From CBDCUC01 sp965222485 (GTDB taxonomy: Bacteria > Pseudomonadota > Alphaproteobacteria > Rhizobiales > Hyphomicrobiaceae): 64,000 bases of DNA. Positions 8,991 to 16,495 of the stretch are shown here, piece by piece; positions within the stretch are counted from its first letter, which is position 1, and every line of letters starts with the position of its first letter. Position numbers and translations under genes: made by a program. The notes under the pieces were generated by a model. It was not told the origin of the DNA. It made no database searches and worked only from the letters and a program-made list of their open reading frames with translations. The DNA is taken from NCBI GenBank assembly GCA_965222485.1, contig CBDCUC010000040.1:62001-126000 (forward strand). The letters run 5' to 3'.

Positions 8991-9878
8991 ATGGATACAA
9001 CGAGAGTGATTGACGGCAAGGCGGTTGCCGCCGAGGTCCGCGCGGGCGTTAAGCGCCAGGTAGACACCATCAAGGCCAACCACGGCTTCCAGCCAGGCCT
9101 GGCGGTGGTTCTGGTCGGCGAGGACCCGGCAAGCCAGGTCTATGTGCGCAACAAGGCCAAGCAGACCGCCGAATGCGGCATGAACTCCATCGAGCACAAG
9201 CTGTCGGCGGAAACCTCAGAAGCCGACCTGCTCGCGCTTGTCGACAGCCTCAATAAGAACCCGGACGTCAACGGCATCCTCGTCCAGCTGCCGCTGCCAA
9301 AGCACATCAATTCCGAAAAAGTTCTGAACACTATCGACCCCGATAAGGACGTCGACGGCTTCCACCCGACCAATGTCGGTCGCCTGTGGGTGGGCGAGCG
9401 CTCGCTAGTTCCCTGCACACCCACCGGTTCAATCATCCTGGCGAAATCAGCAGCTCCTGATCTCACCGGCATGAACGCCGTCGTCATCGGCCGCTCCAAT
9501 ATCGTCGGCAAACCGGTTGCAGCACTTCTGCTGCGCGAAAACTGCACCGTGACGATCGCACATTCACGCACGCGCAATATTCACTCCGTCGTCAGAGGCG
9601 CTGATCTCATCATCGCCGCCGTCGGCATTCCTGAATTCGTGCGTGGCGACTGGGTCAAGCCGGGCGCAATCGTCATTGATGTCGGCATCAACCGCATCCA
9701 GACACCTGAAGGCAAAAACAAGCTTGTCGGCGACGTCAACTATGCGGAAGCCGCACGCGTCGCCAGCGCCATCACACCGGTCCCTGGCGGCGTCGGCCCG
9801 ATGACCATTGCCTGCCTGTTGCGCAACACCGTCGAAGCCGCCCTCATGCAAAAAGGCCTGCCTGCCGTTGAGGCTTAG
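8991..9878 (+). CDS. folD: Bifunctional methylenetetrahydrofolate dehydrogenase/cyclohydrolase
   Basis: 295 residues, the normal FolD length. It interconverts 5,10-methylene-THF and 10-formyl-THF with NADP in one-carbon metabolism. Diagnostic segments are YVRNKAKQ with the catalytic lysine, DKDVDGFHP, VVIGRSNIVGKPVAALL in the NADP-binding domain and PVPGGVGPMT near the end. The ATG follows a strong GGAGGAGA site. A rho-independent terminator follows. Confidence 0.97.
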   Translation: MDTTRVIDGKAVAAEVRAGVKRQVDTIKANHGFQPGLAVVLVGEDPASQVYVRNKAKQTAECGMNSIEHKLSAETSEADLLALVDSLNKNPDVNGILVQLPLPKHINSEKVLNTIDPDKDVDGFHPTNVGRLWVGERSLVPCTPTGSIILAKSAAPDLTGMNAVVIGRSNIVGKPVAALLLRENCTVTIAHSRTRNIHSVVRGADLIIAAVGIPEFVRGDWVKPGAIVIDVGINRIQTPEGKNKLVGDVNYAEAARVASAITPVPGGVGPMTIACLLRNTVEAALMQKGLPAVEA

Positions 9879-9936
9879 TCAAATGCGCAAGCTGTCGCCA
9901 TGGGCGACGGCCTACACCCGACGTAACAAACATAGG

Positions 9937-9968
9937 GCCGGAGACATCAAGTCTCCGGCACATTTTTT
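9937..9968 (+). terminator. Rho-independent terminator after folD
   Basis: GCCGGAGAC and GTCTCCGGC form a perfect 9-bp stem at 9937-9959 with a 5-base loop, followed by seven Ts. It lies 60 bases after the folD stop. It also faces the end of the comM remnant. Confidence 0.85.
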
Positions 9969-9988
9969 TGTGTTTCAAAGCTCCGGCC

Positions 9989-10799
9989 TCACGCTGCCTG
10001 CGATTGGCGCATGGCTTCGCCGCGATAACTGAGCGCTTCCGCGATATGCGCTTTGGTCACACGCTCTTGGGCTTCGAGGTCGGCAAGCGTGCGCGCTACG
10101 CGCAACGTCCGGTGAAACCCGCGCGCCGATAAGTGCAAAGCCTCGGACGCCTGCCGCAACAACGTCATGCCCTCGTCATCCGGCATTGCGATTTCATCCA
10201 GCAACTGACCTGAACACTCGGCATTGACCTTCGCATCCTTGACGCCGAGCTTGATGAGCCGCTCGCGTTGCCTGTCACGTGCTGCCTCGACACGCGCGCG
10301 CACCTCAGCACTTCCCTCCGCTGGCGCCGGCAGCGTCAAATCCGCCGCCGACACCGCCGGCACTTCAATTTGCAGGTCGATGCGATCCAGCATTGGCCCG
10401 GAAATGCGTGCCTGATAGTCGGACGCACACCTCGGCCCCCGCTTGCACGATTGGCCGGGGCCTCCGCCGCCGCACTTGCAAGGGTTCATCGCTGCGATGA
10501 GCTGGAAGCGTGAAGGATAGGAGATACGATTGTTGGCGCGCGCGATAACCGTCTCGCCGCTCTCCATCGGCTGGCGCAGCGAATCGAGCACCTGCGGTGG
10601 AAATTCCGGCAGCTCGTCAAGAAACAGGACGCCCCGATGCGCCAGGCTCACTTCACCCGGTTGCGGCCGCGACCCGCCGCCAACCAGCGCCGCCATGCTC
10701 GCTGAGTGATGCGGCGCGCGGAACGGCCGCTCGGTCGCCAGCTTGCCGCCCATCAGTTCACCCGCGAGACTGTGCACCATCGACACTTCGAGCATTTCC
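9989..10799 (-). pseudogene. comM: comM (YifB), 3' half, separated by a transposon
   Basis: Encodes the C-terminal half of the ComM/YifB Mg-chelatase-like AAA+ protein, from EMLEVSMVHSLAG through RPFRAPHHSAS, the Walker B region (VLFLDELPEF), the CKCGGGGPGQSCKRG cysteine patch and the C-terminal domain ending MRQSQAA. The matching N-terminal half lies at 16486-17214; the 10 bases at 10790-10799 are repeated there. Removing the transposon and one copy restores the frame as LSPEEMLEV. ComM is a branch-migration helicase used in natural transformation. The separate fragment lacks the P-loop, so it should not work. Confidence 0.9.
10790..10799. repeat. Target-site duplication, left copy
   Basis: GAGCATTTCC is repeated exactly at 16486-16495. 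Both copies code for the same comM codons (on the minus strand GGAAATGCTC), as expected for a duplication made on insertion. Confidence 0.85.
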
Positions 10800-10822
10800 G
10801 GCATTGCGTATCAAACGCACCA
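10800..10822. repeat. Left terminal inverted repeat
   Basis: Begins GGCATTGCGTATCAAACG and ends GCACCA. It pairs with 16463-16485 at 21 of 23 positions; the mismatches are at positions 7 and 17. Confidence 0.88.
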
Positions 10823-10888
10823 ACTATTCAGTGCTTTAACCGTTTGATTCTGTTATGATTCGCCCGAACTGATTTGCGGGGGCGCTAG

Positions 10889-11233
10889 ATGGAGTCTGAC
10901 TGTCCACTGGTTCTCATAAAATGGGAAGACAGCCGCCAGCCAAGCTGTGGCTGGCAGTTCCTGTCTGATCTGAGCAACCCCGATACGCTTCAGTGCGCAA
11001 CGGTTGGCTGGCTTCTGGAGGACGGGCCTGAAAAGAAGGTCATCGCCCAGACCATAGGTGGCGGGGAAGATGACGTGCAGGCAACGGGCGTCATGGTGAT
11101 ACCAGCCCGCAGCGTCATCTTGATCGAACGCCTTGAGGAAGCTAGCTCCGCTTCTTCGCAGGACGAGACTTCTTCTTGTCGTCTGTCTGCGTCAGAGCAG
11201 AAGCAAAAACTCTGCGCTGCTGCGTCGGTGTGA
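10889..11233 (+). CDS. Hypothetical transposon protein
   Basis: 114 residues beginning MESDCPLVLIKWEDS, then a GWQFLSD...ATVGWLLEDG segment and a basic, serine-rich tail. The first ~85 residues look like a compact soluble domain; a similar pattern (WEDS...GW...VGWL..DG) occurs in small proteins of phages and mobile elements, from memory, with no known function. Its 3' end overlaps the opposite-strand small gene at 11142-11306, so the real stop or expression of both is uncertain. It is the leftmost gene of the transposon. Confidence 0.5.
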   Translation: MESDCPLVLIKWEDSRQPSCGWQFLSDLSNPDTLQCATVGWLLEDGPEKKVIAQTIGGGEDDVQATGVMVIPARSVILIERLEEASSASSQDETSSCRLSASEQKQKLCAAASV

Positions 11234-11306
11234 GGCTCTTCGGATTCCTCAGCCCACGTGCTGCCAGCTTCGCGATTTCTTGGGAGGTTTTTTCATTCTT
11301 GCCCAT
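11142..11306 (-). CDS. Small conserved hypothetical protein (MGKNEKTS type)
   Basis: 54 residues beginning MGKNEKTSQEIAKLAARGL. The start is fixed by an AAGGAG site nine bases upstream; the frame extends further 5' but without a ribosome site. Proteins starting MGKNEKTS with a helical body and a SALTQ segment are widespread in proteobacterial chromosomes and mobile DNA. Their function is unknown. The C-terminus is very lysine- and arginine-rich. It overlaps the end of the 10889-11233 frame on the other strand. Confidence 0.65.
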   Translation of the reverse strand: MGKNEKTSQEIAKLAARGLRNPKSLTPTQQRRVFASALTQTDDKKKSRPAKKRS

Positions 11307-11375
11307 CGAATTTACTCCTTGGGGGGTTTCGATGGCTCGCAATTGTAACTGAGTCGTCCGTATGAGTCCTAATTC

Positions 11376-11813
11376 ATGGCAGAACCTCACGTAATCACAG
11401 CATTAGCGAAGAAGAGGTCTGAGCTAGCGGGGGACATTGAGTCCACGCAAGTGAAGCTCCGGCAAATGATCCTGGACTTAGAGTCCTTGGATAAGACCCT
11501 TCTGATGTTCGACCCTGAGTATGAGATTCAATCCATCAAACCGAAAGCATTTCGCCCTCCTGAAGACTGGTCCAAGCGGGGCGAGATGACTCGTCTATGT
11601 CTATCGATCTTGAGGAAGGCAGAAGAACCTCTCACAAGCCGGGACGTTGCCTCTCAGCTCATTGCAGAGCGTGGGTTAGACCGAGAAGACTCCAAGCTCC
11701 TGCGGCTCATGACAAAGAGGGTAGGAGTGGCTCTGAGAGGTCAGAGAGACAAGGGAGTCATTACATCAGGGCAGGGGCCGGGGATGTATCAGGTATGGCA
11801 ACTAGCGCAATAA
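11376..11813 (+). CDS. Coiled-coil plus winged-helix-like hypothetical protein
   Basis: 145 residues. Residues 5-45 form a predicted coiled coil (ALAKKRSELAGDIESTQVKL and following). After FRPPEDWSKRGEM comes a segment with winged-helix character: LCLSILRKAEEPLTSRDVA, a second helical part, then VGVALRGQRDKGVITSGQG. Similar 130-150-residue proteins are common in Rhizobiales genomes and unnamed. The layout suggests a DNA-binding or regulatory protein. It is probably expressed on its own within the transposon. Confidence 0.65.
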   Translation: MAEPHVITALAKKRSELAGDIESTQVKLRQMILDLESLDKTLLMFDPEYEIQSIKPKAFRPPEDWSKRGEMTRLCLSILRKAEEPLTSRDVASQLIAERGLDREDSKLLRLMTKRVGVALRGQRDKGVITSGQGPGMYQVWQLAQ

Positions 11814-12002
11814 GGTCCCGATAATCTGAATCACCAAAGCAGTACCGGCAATAACAACCGCAGCCTTTGCCCACAGTCCAACTCGCGCCGCTGCGGTGAT
11901 TGCCTGATCAAGCGTGCGCGTTTGTCGGTCCAAAGCTGCGGTATGCTCTGTTACAGCCTCCTTCAGCCGATTTATTGGAAGGCTAAGTATTTCGTTTTTC
12001 AC
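11802..12002 (-). CDS. Small single-helix membrane protein
   Basis: 66 residues from a GTG with AAGGAG seven bases upstream. An amphipathic N-terminal helix (LKEAVTEHTAALDRQTRTLD) is followed by one transmembrane span (AAVVIAGTALVIQIIGTLL) at the end, resembling small phage-type membrane proteins. The function is unknown. It overlaps the preceding convergent gene by 12 bases. Confidence 0.55.
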   Translation of the reverse strand: MKNEILSLPINRLKEAVTEHTAALDRQTRTLDQAITAAARVGLWAKAAVVIAGTALVIQIIGTLLR

Positions 12003-12187
12003 TTTCCGCTCCTTAAACTCTTTACTGATGTGTAGTGAACCTCGTCACTTCGTTTTCACTCGTTTCTAAAGTAGAATGAGTTAGAAATTGGTCGGACTTT
12101 CGAAAGCGGCGGTCTTTCCATCTCTACTGCGTTGTTTTTCAATTGATTTTGCCCCCGCTGCCGACTGGGTGGCGTAAGGAGCGTACT

Positions 12188-12418
12188 GTGTTTCGGTTGG
12201 TGATTTTGATGGCGGTCTTATTGTCCGGCTGCTCCGCTGTGCAGGACGCAACGCAGAGCCAAGCCAGCCTCAAGGACGCACCGACCCGCACTGCCGCAAT
12301 CACAAAGCCCTACTCCGGCCCGTGCCCGTGCCCGTACAGTAAGGACTCTGCCGGCAACCGTTGCGGAAAGCGCAGTGCGTATAGCCGTTCAGGGGGCGCA
12401 ACGCCGTCGTGTTATTAG
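12188..12418 (+). CDS. Small lipoprotein with CPCP...RCG...SAYSRxGG motif
   Basis: 76 residues from a GTG preceded by AAGGAG at seven bases. A signal peptide ends in the lipobox LLSGC, so the protein is likely anchored to a membrane by a lipidated cysteine. The C-terminus reads CPCPYSKDSAGNRCGKRSAY followed by SRSGGATPSCY. This cysteine and aromatic pattern occurs in many short secreted proteins encoded in proteobacterial and phage-related DNA, function unknown. It is a transposon passenger. Confidence 0.65.
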   Translation: MFRLVILMAVLLSGCSAVQDATQSQASLKDAPTRTAAITKPYSGPCPCPYSKDSAGNRCGKRSAYSRSGGATPSCY

Positions 12419-12494
12419 TGCTACTAACCTCCAACCGGCGTCGTCACATTTCGTACGAGCTGGGGCATTGCCAGCAGTGATTTGCGCGATCGAA

Positions 12495-13571
12495 CTAGCA
12501 GCGATTGATGCTTTGGTGCACCTGATCAATTTGTTCAGCGACCCAGTCCCAGTCCGGCCTTTCGCCAAACATCATGTCTTGCATGCGAACGTAGTCTTGA
12601 CGCATCGCGTTAGCCACCTCCGGTGCCATTCTGAGAAGAATCTGTCCCGGCACAAGTTGTTCGTGGCGCCTCCATGCGCTTCGGAATGCGAGTTGATTGT
12701 GCTGGCGAACATCTTCAAGCAGTGCTCGGTTGCACACTGCTTGCCGACCCGCAGCACATTGTGCCAAGCGCGCTAAATCGTATGCGTGACGTGAGACCCT
12801 ATCACGATCGCGTGGCAAGCGATCTTCATCGCGAAACCTACAGTTAATGCCGTGAATTATTGAAACTTTCTCCAAAAAGGTTCGCACCGGGGCAATCATA
12901 GTCACAGCATTTATGGTCAAATCAAGTGTGCCTGAAACTTCCTCTTGAATGTATGGTGCAATAGCCCGATTTACTGATGGAGATTGTGCTGATCTCGCGC
13001 CTCCTTCAACTTTAATACTAGGTTGGAAATAGTTATTCTCATCCTCACCAGGGCCGCCCCCGAAAAGCGTTGGGTATTGCACAAACAGTGTCTGCGGATC
13101 GTTCTCCGAAACTGCTATTTCGCATTCTGGCAACAGCCTTTCAAGCTTCTGCTGAAGCGGCCCCTGCATGTGATTGGCACAAGCATCCTTAAGCTTGTCG
13201 AATCTGGCTTCGCGCATATTGCGTGATGGGAAACAAGCATTAGGGTCGGCCGGGTCATCATCCCCCTGAAACTTTCTTCTTTCGTCGCACGACAGGGAAT
13301 GACGGTTGAAAACAATATCAACATCCTCTGAAAACCGCTGGATATAGCCAAACCCTTTTGACAACGACGTGCCCCCCTTAAAGTATTTTTTAGGCACCCA
13401 GGGCGGTTCTTTCATTATGATGTCTATCACCCGACAGACCCAATAGTCTTTTTCCGCCAGGAATTCTGTAATTCCTAGCCGCCTTGATGTAGCAGTGAAA
13501 ACGCCGCGTCTGGTATCTTCACTCTGCGCTTGAAACGTCTCGTATTCTTGGGTTCTCATTTGCGATTGCAT
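12495..13571 (-). CDS. abiEii: AbiEii/AbiGii-type nucleotidyltransferase toxin
   Basis: 358 residues from the ATG at 13571; ATGs at 13583 and 13559 are alternatives. Near the N-terminus are GGTSLSK (about residues 66-72) and SEDVDI (81-86), the two nucleotidyltransferase motifs of this family, and later a charged helical half. In the AbiE system the toxin is a (GTP-preferring) nucleotidyltransferase whose activity stops growth and limits phage spread. The gene overlaps the upstream antitoxin frame by 50-65 bases, so the two are co-transcribed and probably translationally coupled. Confidence 0.88.
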   Translation of the reverse strand: MQSQMRTQEYETFQAQSEDTRRGVFTATSRRLGITEFLAEKDYWVCRVIDIIMKEPPWVPKKYFKGGTSLSKGFGYIQRFSEDVDIVFNRHSLSCDERRKFQGDDDPADPNACFPSRNMREARFDKLKDACANHMQGPLQQKLERLLPECEIAVSENDPQTLFVQYPTLFGGGPGEDENNYFQPSIKVEGGARSAQSPSVNRAIAPYIQEEVSGTLDLTINAVTMIAPVRTFLEKVSIIHGINCRFRDEDRLPRDRDRVSRHAYDLARLAQCAAGRQAVCNRALLEDVRQHNQLAFRSAWRRHEQLVPGQILLRMAPEVANAMRQDYVRMQDMMFGERPDWDWVAEQIDQVHQSINRC

Positions 13572-14136
13572 CCACAGCGCCAATTGCCCACCATGGCAGA
13601 CTAGCCTTCCCGCGTACCAGCTCCTGTTTCACATCATCTGAGAGGCTACCACGCAGAATGCCGATAGTGTCAGGCGCTGCAGCCAAGTCTTTTCCGAGCC
13701 AAAGCAGCGCCTGAACAACCGGCTTCGCCGGACTGTTCTTCCAAGGTAGTAGATATCGACTTGCCCGCTTAAGGCGAATTTTTCTTCCATCTACTGGAAG
13801 CGTAAAGGATGGTCCATCAATCAGATAGACGAGCTGTGCAGGCACCGCATTCGTTAACCCCATCCGATTGGCCGCAGCGACGTTGTCGCGCGTGGCAGTT
13901 AGTCCCCTGTGCCGAGACACAGCGGCGATCACCGCATTTGTATTGGCCGGAGACGGCCCCTTTAAAAGAGGGTTAGCCGCAGGCAAATCGTAAAGCCCTC
14001 GACGGACACGCCGCAGCTTCCCAGCACGCACCAAGCGTGACAGTGACTGGTCGATTGCAGCGCGTGAGCCCAGGTCCACGAAGTCTTTTGCGCCGAACAC
14101 CCGACTTCCACGAGGGTATCCACGAACCCTATTCAT
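13519..14136 (-). CDS. abiEi: AbiEi-type antitoxin/repressor (DUF6088-like)
   Basis: 205 residues from an ATG with AAGGAA seven bases upstream. The N-terminus is a winged helix-turn-helix (GYPRGSRVFGAKDFVDLGSR... LVRAGKLRRVRRGLYDLP) of the type seen in AbiEi and DUF6088 proteins; the C-terminal domain would carry antitoxicity and DNA binding. In known AbiE pairs this protein represses its own promoter and neutralises AbiEii without a stable complex (type IV). It is the first gene of the pair and lies just downstream of an inverted-repeat operator. Confidence 0.82.
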   Translation of the reverse strand: MNRVRGYPRGSRVFGAKDFVDLGSRAAIDQSLSRLVRAGKLRRVRRGLYDLPAANPLLKGPSPANTNAVIAAVSRHRGLTATRDNVAAANRMGLTNAVPAQLVYLIDGPSFTLPVDGRKIRLKRASRYLLPWKNSPAKPVVQALLWLGKDLAAAPDTIGILRGSLSDDVKQELVRGKASLPWWAIGAVDAIANENPRIRDVSSAE

Positions 14137-14186
14137 TATTTTTCCTTGTACGCCAGTCACTTATAATCTCCATTTCCATGATTATT

Positions 14187-14216
14187 TGTCAGAAAAATAT
14201 ATCAGTTTTTCTGACA
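14187..14216 (-). promoter_or_regulatory. Inverted repeat before abiEi: likely operator
   Basis: Perfect 11-bp arms TGTCAGAAAAA (14187-14197) and TTTTTCTGACA (14206-14216) with an 8-base AT-rich spacer, 50 bases before the abiEi start. AbiEi proteins bind inverted repeats in their own promoter, so this is the natural operator candidate. It also lies just after the transposase stop and could fold as a terminator in that transcript. Confidence 0.7.
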
Positions 14217-14218
14217 TG

Positions 14219-15193
14219 TCAAGGTTCGCGTGGCTGGGCACTGCGCTGCCAATATCCCTTCCATTCCCTCGATACTGGGTGCACCATTGCCAATCCAATC
14301 ACCCGTTTGGTGGTCGCCCCGTTGTCCAGTAGCCGATGATCTTCCAGCCAAGCTGCATGCTCTGCGTACTGGTGAAGATACTTCGGAGAGACGTGGTGAT
14401 GCTGGCCGCGAACCATCAGGCGAAGCCGTGAAAAGTAGCTTTCTGCTTGGTTCGTGTTTGCGCCGTTGAGGCTGTAGGCCTCTGAGTGGTTGATGCGCTT
14501 GGTATCGAACTTGGCGTGCAGAACATCCCAGTGGCTTGCTTCATCGGCATGAACCGTTGAACCCTTGGTGATGGTTTCGCAGACCAGATCAACACCGTCT
14601 GACTCGTGCTTGACGACGAATGGCAGCGTGCGGCCCTTGCGCTCGCGGGTGACGACCACGGCACGGCGCTTGCCGGTCTGGTGCTCGATAAGGCGGCGGT
14701 CAACACGGTTTTCGCGCAGGTTCGCGGGGCGGATGTGACCACCGAAGTAGGCGCCGTCAACTTCCACTTCGCCGGACGCCTTTGCGCCATGCGTTTCAGC
14801 GGCCATGGCTTCGCGCAGCTTGTGCGCCAAGATCCAAGCCGTCTTGTGCTGCACGTCCAGATCGCGTGACAGCTGCATAGCAGACAAACCCTTCGCTGCG
14901 TTTGCAACGATGGTGATGGCCGCCAGAATGTCGGTGAAGCTCAGCTTACGGGACGCAAAGATGGTGCTGGACGTGACGCTGTATTGGTGGTGGCACGCCT
15001 TACACTTGAACTTGCGCCTTGTGGTGATCGAGTAAGACTCAGCACAGCCACAACGCGGACAAACGGCCTTGCCGTCCGTCTCTGGCCAACGAAGCTCACA
15101 AAACAGGTCATAGGCCTTGTCCTCTCCCATGCGGAATACTTGGCGCAATGAGAGAGTGCGTGCCTTTGCTGTGAGTTTGAAATTCGTAGCCAT
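14219..15193 (-). CDS. IS1595-family (ISXO2-like) transposase
   Basis: 324 residues. An N-terminal zinc ribbon uses C45, C48, C64 and C67 (CPRCG ... CKAC). The catalytic core shows D146 in VEVDGAYFGGH, D217 in HADEAS and a third acidic/asparagine position in NQAESYFS (N248/E251), matching the ISXO2-like DDE pattern. It is full length with no frameshift, so the element may still be active. It is transcribed away from the DUF6471 gene, sharing a 105-base intergenic region with palindromes, and toward the abiE genes. Confidence 0.92.
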   Translation of the reverse strand: MATNFKLTAKARTLSLRQVFRMGEDKAYDLFCELRWPETDGKAVCPRCGCAESYSITTRRKFKCKACHHQYSVTSSTIFASRKLSFTDILAAITIVANAAKGLSAMQLSRDLDVQHKTAWILAHKLREAMAAETHGAKASGEVEVDGAYFGGHIRPANLRENRVDRRLIEHQTGKRRAVVVTRERKGRTLPFVVKHESDGVDLVCETITKGSTVHADEASHWDVLHAKFDTKRINHSEAYSLNGANTNQAESYFSRLRLMVRGQHHHVSPKYLHQYAEHAAWLEDHRLLDNGATTKRVIGLAMVHPVSREWKGYWQRSAQPREP

Positions 15194-15205
15194 TCGTACT
15201 GTACC

Positions 15206-15221
15206 CGTTACCTATGTAACG
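15206..15221. promoter_or_regulatory. Palindrome in the tnp/DUF6471 divergent region
   Basis: CGTTAC-CTAT-GTAACG is a perfect 6+6 inverted repeat between the divergent transposase and DUF6471 genes. Related GTACC/TATA segments repeat nearby. It could be an operator coordinating transposase expression; this is inference. Confidence 0.45.
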
Positions 15222-15298
15222 AATATAGTACCTATATGCACTGTGTACAAGGGCAAAAGTATCGTGTATATTACTTTTATCGCTTTGGAGATACGCGA

Positions 15299-15523
15299 AT
15301 GCCCGAAAAAACGGACTGGGAAGCCCGTGTGGCCAACATGCTCAAGTCCGAATTAAAGCGGAAAGGCATGACCTACGGTCAGCTCGTCGAAAAGCTGGCC
15401 GAGATCGGAGTTGACGAAAAGGAGGTCAACATCCGAAACAAGCTTGCACGGGGGAAGTTCTCAGCAGCGTTTATGGTGCAATGTCTGGAAGCGATAGATA
15501 TCGAGGTCTTACAGTTGCGCTGA
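15299..15523 (+). CDS. DUF6471 family protein
   Basis: 74 residues from an ATG with GGAG eight bases upstream. The sequence MPEKTDWEARVANMLKSEL through MTYGQLVEKLAEIGVDEKEV and LARGKFSAAFMVQCLEAI matches DUF6471, a small helical family with a lambda-repressor-like helix pattern, which suggests DNA binding. It is divergent from the transposase and overlaps the next gene by 43 bases. A role in controlling the transposase promoter is plausible but unproven. Confidence 0.75.
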   Translation: MPEKTDWEARVANMLKSELKRKGMTYGQLVEKLAEIGVDEKEVNIRNKLARGKFSAAFMVQCLEAIDIEVLQLR

Positions 15524-16419
15524 GTGCAGCCGCCACTTTCGTTTTCATGGTCGGTGTCATTGCCGCAATAATTCTAGGGCAATATACCAAGCTGCACGAG
15601 GTTGAGACCCGATATCAGGAACGCGCCGAAAAGGACCGCAGCAAGGCCGCACAAATAATCGAACAGTCCTGCATCGGGATGGCCCCTTCTAAGAGGCGCA
15701 CTGATTGCCTTGTTGATCAAATAAAAGCCCACGACTCCCAAAAGGCCACCGATGAGGATTTGCGCGCTCAGAAGGATATGGCGCATTGGGCGAAGTTGAT
15801 GTTCTTCGCGTCGTTCGCCACTGTCATTGTTGCTGCGCTTGGTGTCTATTACGTGCGGCTTACCCTCAAGGCCACTCAAGAAACGCTCAGAGAAGCTAGG
15901 TTGGCGACTGCCGCCAGTCAGACGGCTGCAAACATCGCTGAAAAGCGTTACCGGAACTTGGAGCGGCCTTACATACTGGTGGCGGAACTGGTGGTTCAGT
16001 TGGGTAGAGAATACCAGCCAAACGAATTGGTTGATCTCTATCTCAAGAATTTCGGAAATGCCCCTGGCATCATGGAGTCGGTATCGGCCCACGTGCTTGT
16101 TAGTGTTGAATGCCCCTTCAAAGATTGCTGCAAAGGCATCAGCCATCCTTCGGCATCGGGTGCTGTCTATGTCGCCGGTGAAAAGGCACAGCGAACACGT
16201 ATGCGCCTTGCCGGAATACCGACGACTGATGCGAAATACTGGCTTTGCGCGGTGATCATGTACCGCTCGCCCCAAGGCGGCTCGTTCTGGTCCGAACTGT
16301 GCCTTCGCTACAATTTTCAGACTGGCCAGTTTGAACCCCATCTGGCTTCGATGAACCGCAGCGACACTGGAGTCTACCCAGGCCCAGCCAATAGCGAGCC
16401 CGACAACCCACCAGCATAA
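15481..16419 (+). CDS. Two-helix membrane protein with coiled-coil linker
   Basis: 312 residues. Two transmembrane spans lie at about residues 12-33 and 104-126, with a charged periplasmic loop between. A coiled-coil stretch (LTLKATQETLREARLATAAS) leads to a ~150-residue soluble C-terminal domain rich in strands. Proteins of this shape are common unnamed neighbours in mobile elements. The start overlaps the DUF6471 frame, so the two genes form an operon. It is the rightmost gene of the transposon; a possible defence role is inference only. Confidence 0.7.
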   Translation: MSGSDRYRGLTVALSAAATFVFMVGVIAAIILGQYTKLHEVETRYQERAEKDRSKAAQIIEQSCIGMAPSKRRTDCLVDQIKAHDSQKATDEDLRAQKDMAHWAKLMFFASFATVIVAALGVYYVRLTLKATQETLREARLATAASQTAANIAEKRYRNLERPYILVAELVVQLGREYQPNELVDLYLKNFGNAPGIMESVSAHVLVSVECPFKDCCKGISHPSASGAVYVAGEKAQRTRMRLAGIPTTDAKYWLCAVIMYRSPQGGSFWSELCLRYNFQTGQFEPHLASMNRSDTGVYPGPANSEPDNPPA

Positions 16420-16462
16420 TTTAGTCACCGAGCACCTCGCTCGGCATCCGCATCAAATGACT

Positions 16463-16485
16463 TGGTGCTTTTGATACGTAATGCC
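16463..16485. repeat. Right terminal inverted repeat
   Basis: Reads TGGTGCTTTTGATACGTA and then ATGCC; its complement matches the left end at 21 of 23 bases. It marks the right boundary of the transposon. Confidence 0.88.
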
Positions 16486-16495
16486 GAGCATTTCC
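16486..16495. repeat. Target-site duplication, right copy
   Basis: GAGCATTTCC, identical to 10790-10799, directly adjacent to the right inverted repeat. Confidence 0.85.

Larger units (their letters stand above)
10800..16485. mobile_element. IS1595-type transposon inserted in comM, carrying AbiE
   Basis: A 5,686-bp element with 23-bp terminal inverted repeats matching at 21 of 23 positions and a 10-bp direct repeat of host sequence. It encodes one recognisable transposase (14219-15193, ISXO2/IS1595 type). Passenger genes are a toxin-antitoxin pair of the AbiE type, a DUF6471 protein, a two-helix membrane protein, a coiled-coil/winged-helix-like protein and several small proteins. No integrase, resolvase or conjugation gene is present. 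IS1595-family elements with passenger genes are known; the family normally duplicates 8 bp, so the 10-bp repeat is a point to check. Confidence 0.85.

Noticed and set aside
10800..16485. Interpretation as an integrative conjugative element or prophage
   Set aside because: There is no integrase, relaxase, mating-pore, capsid or terminase gene, and the ends are inverted repeats rather than att direct repeats in a tRNA.
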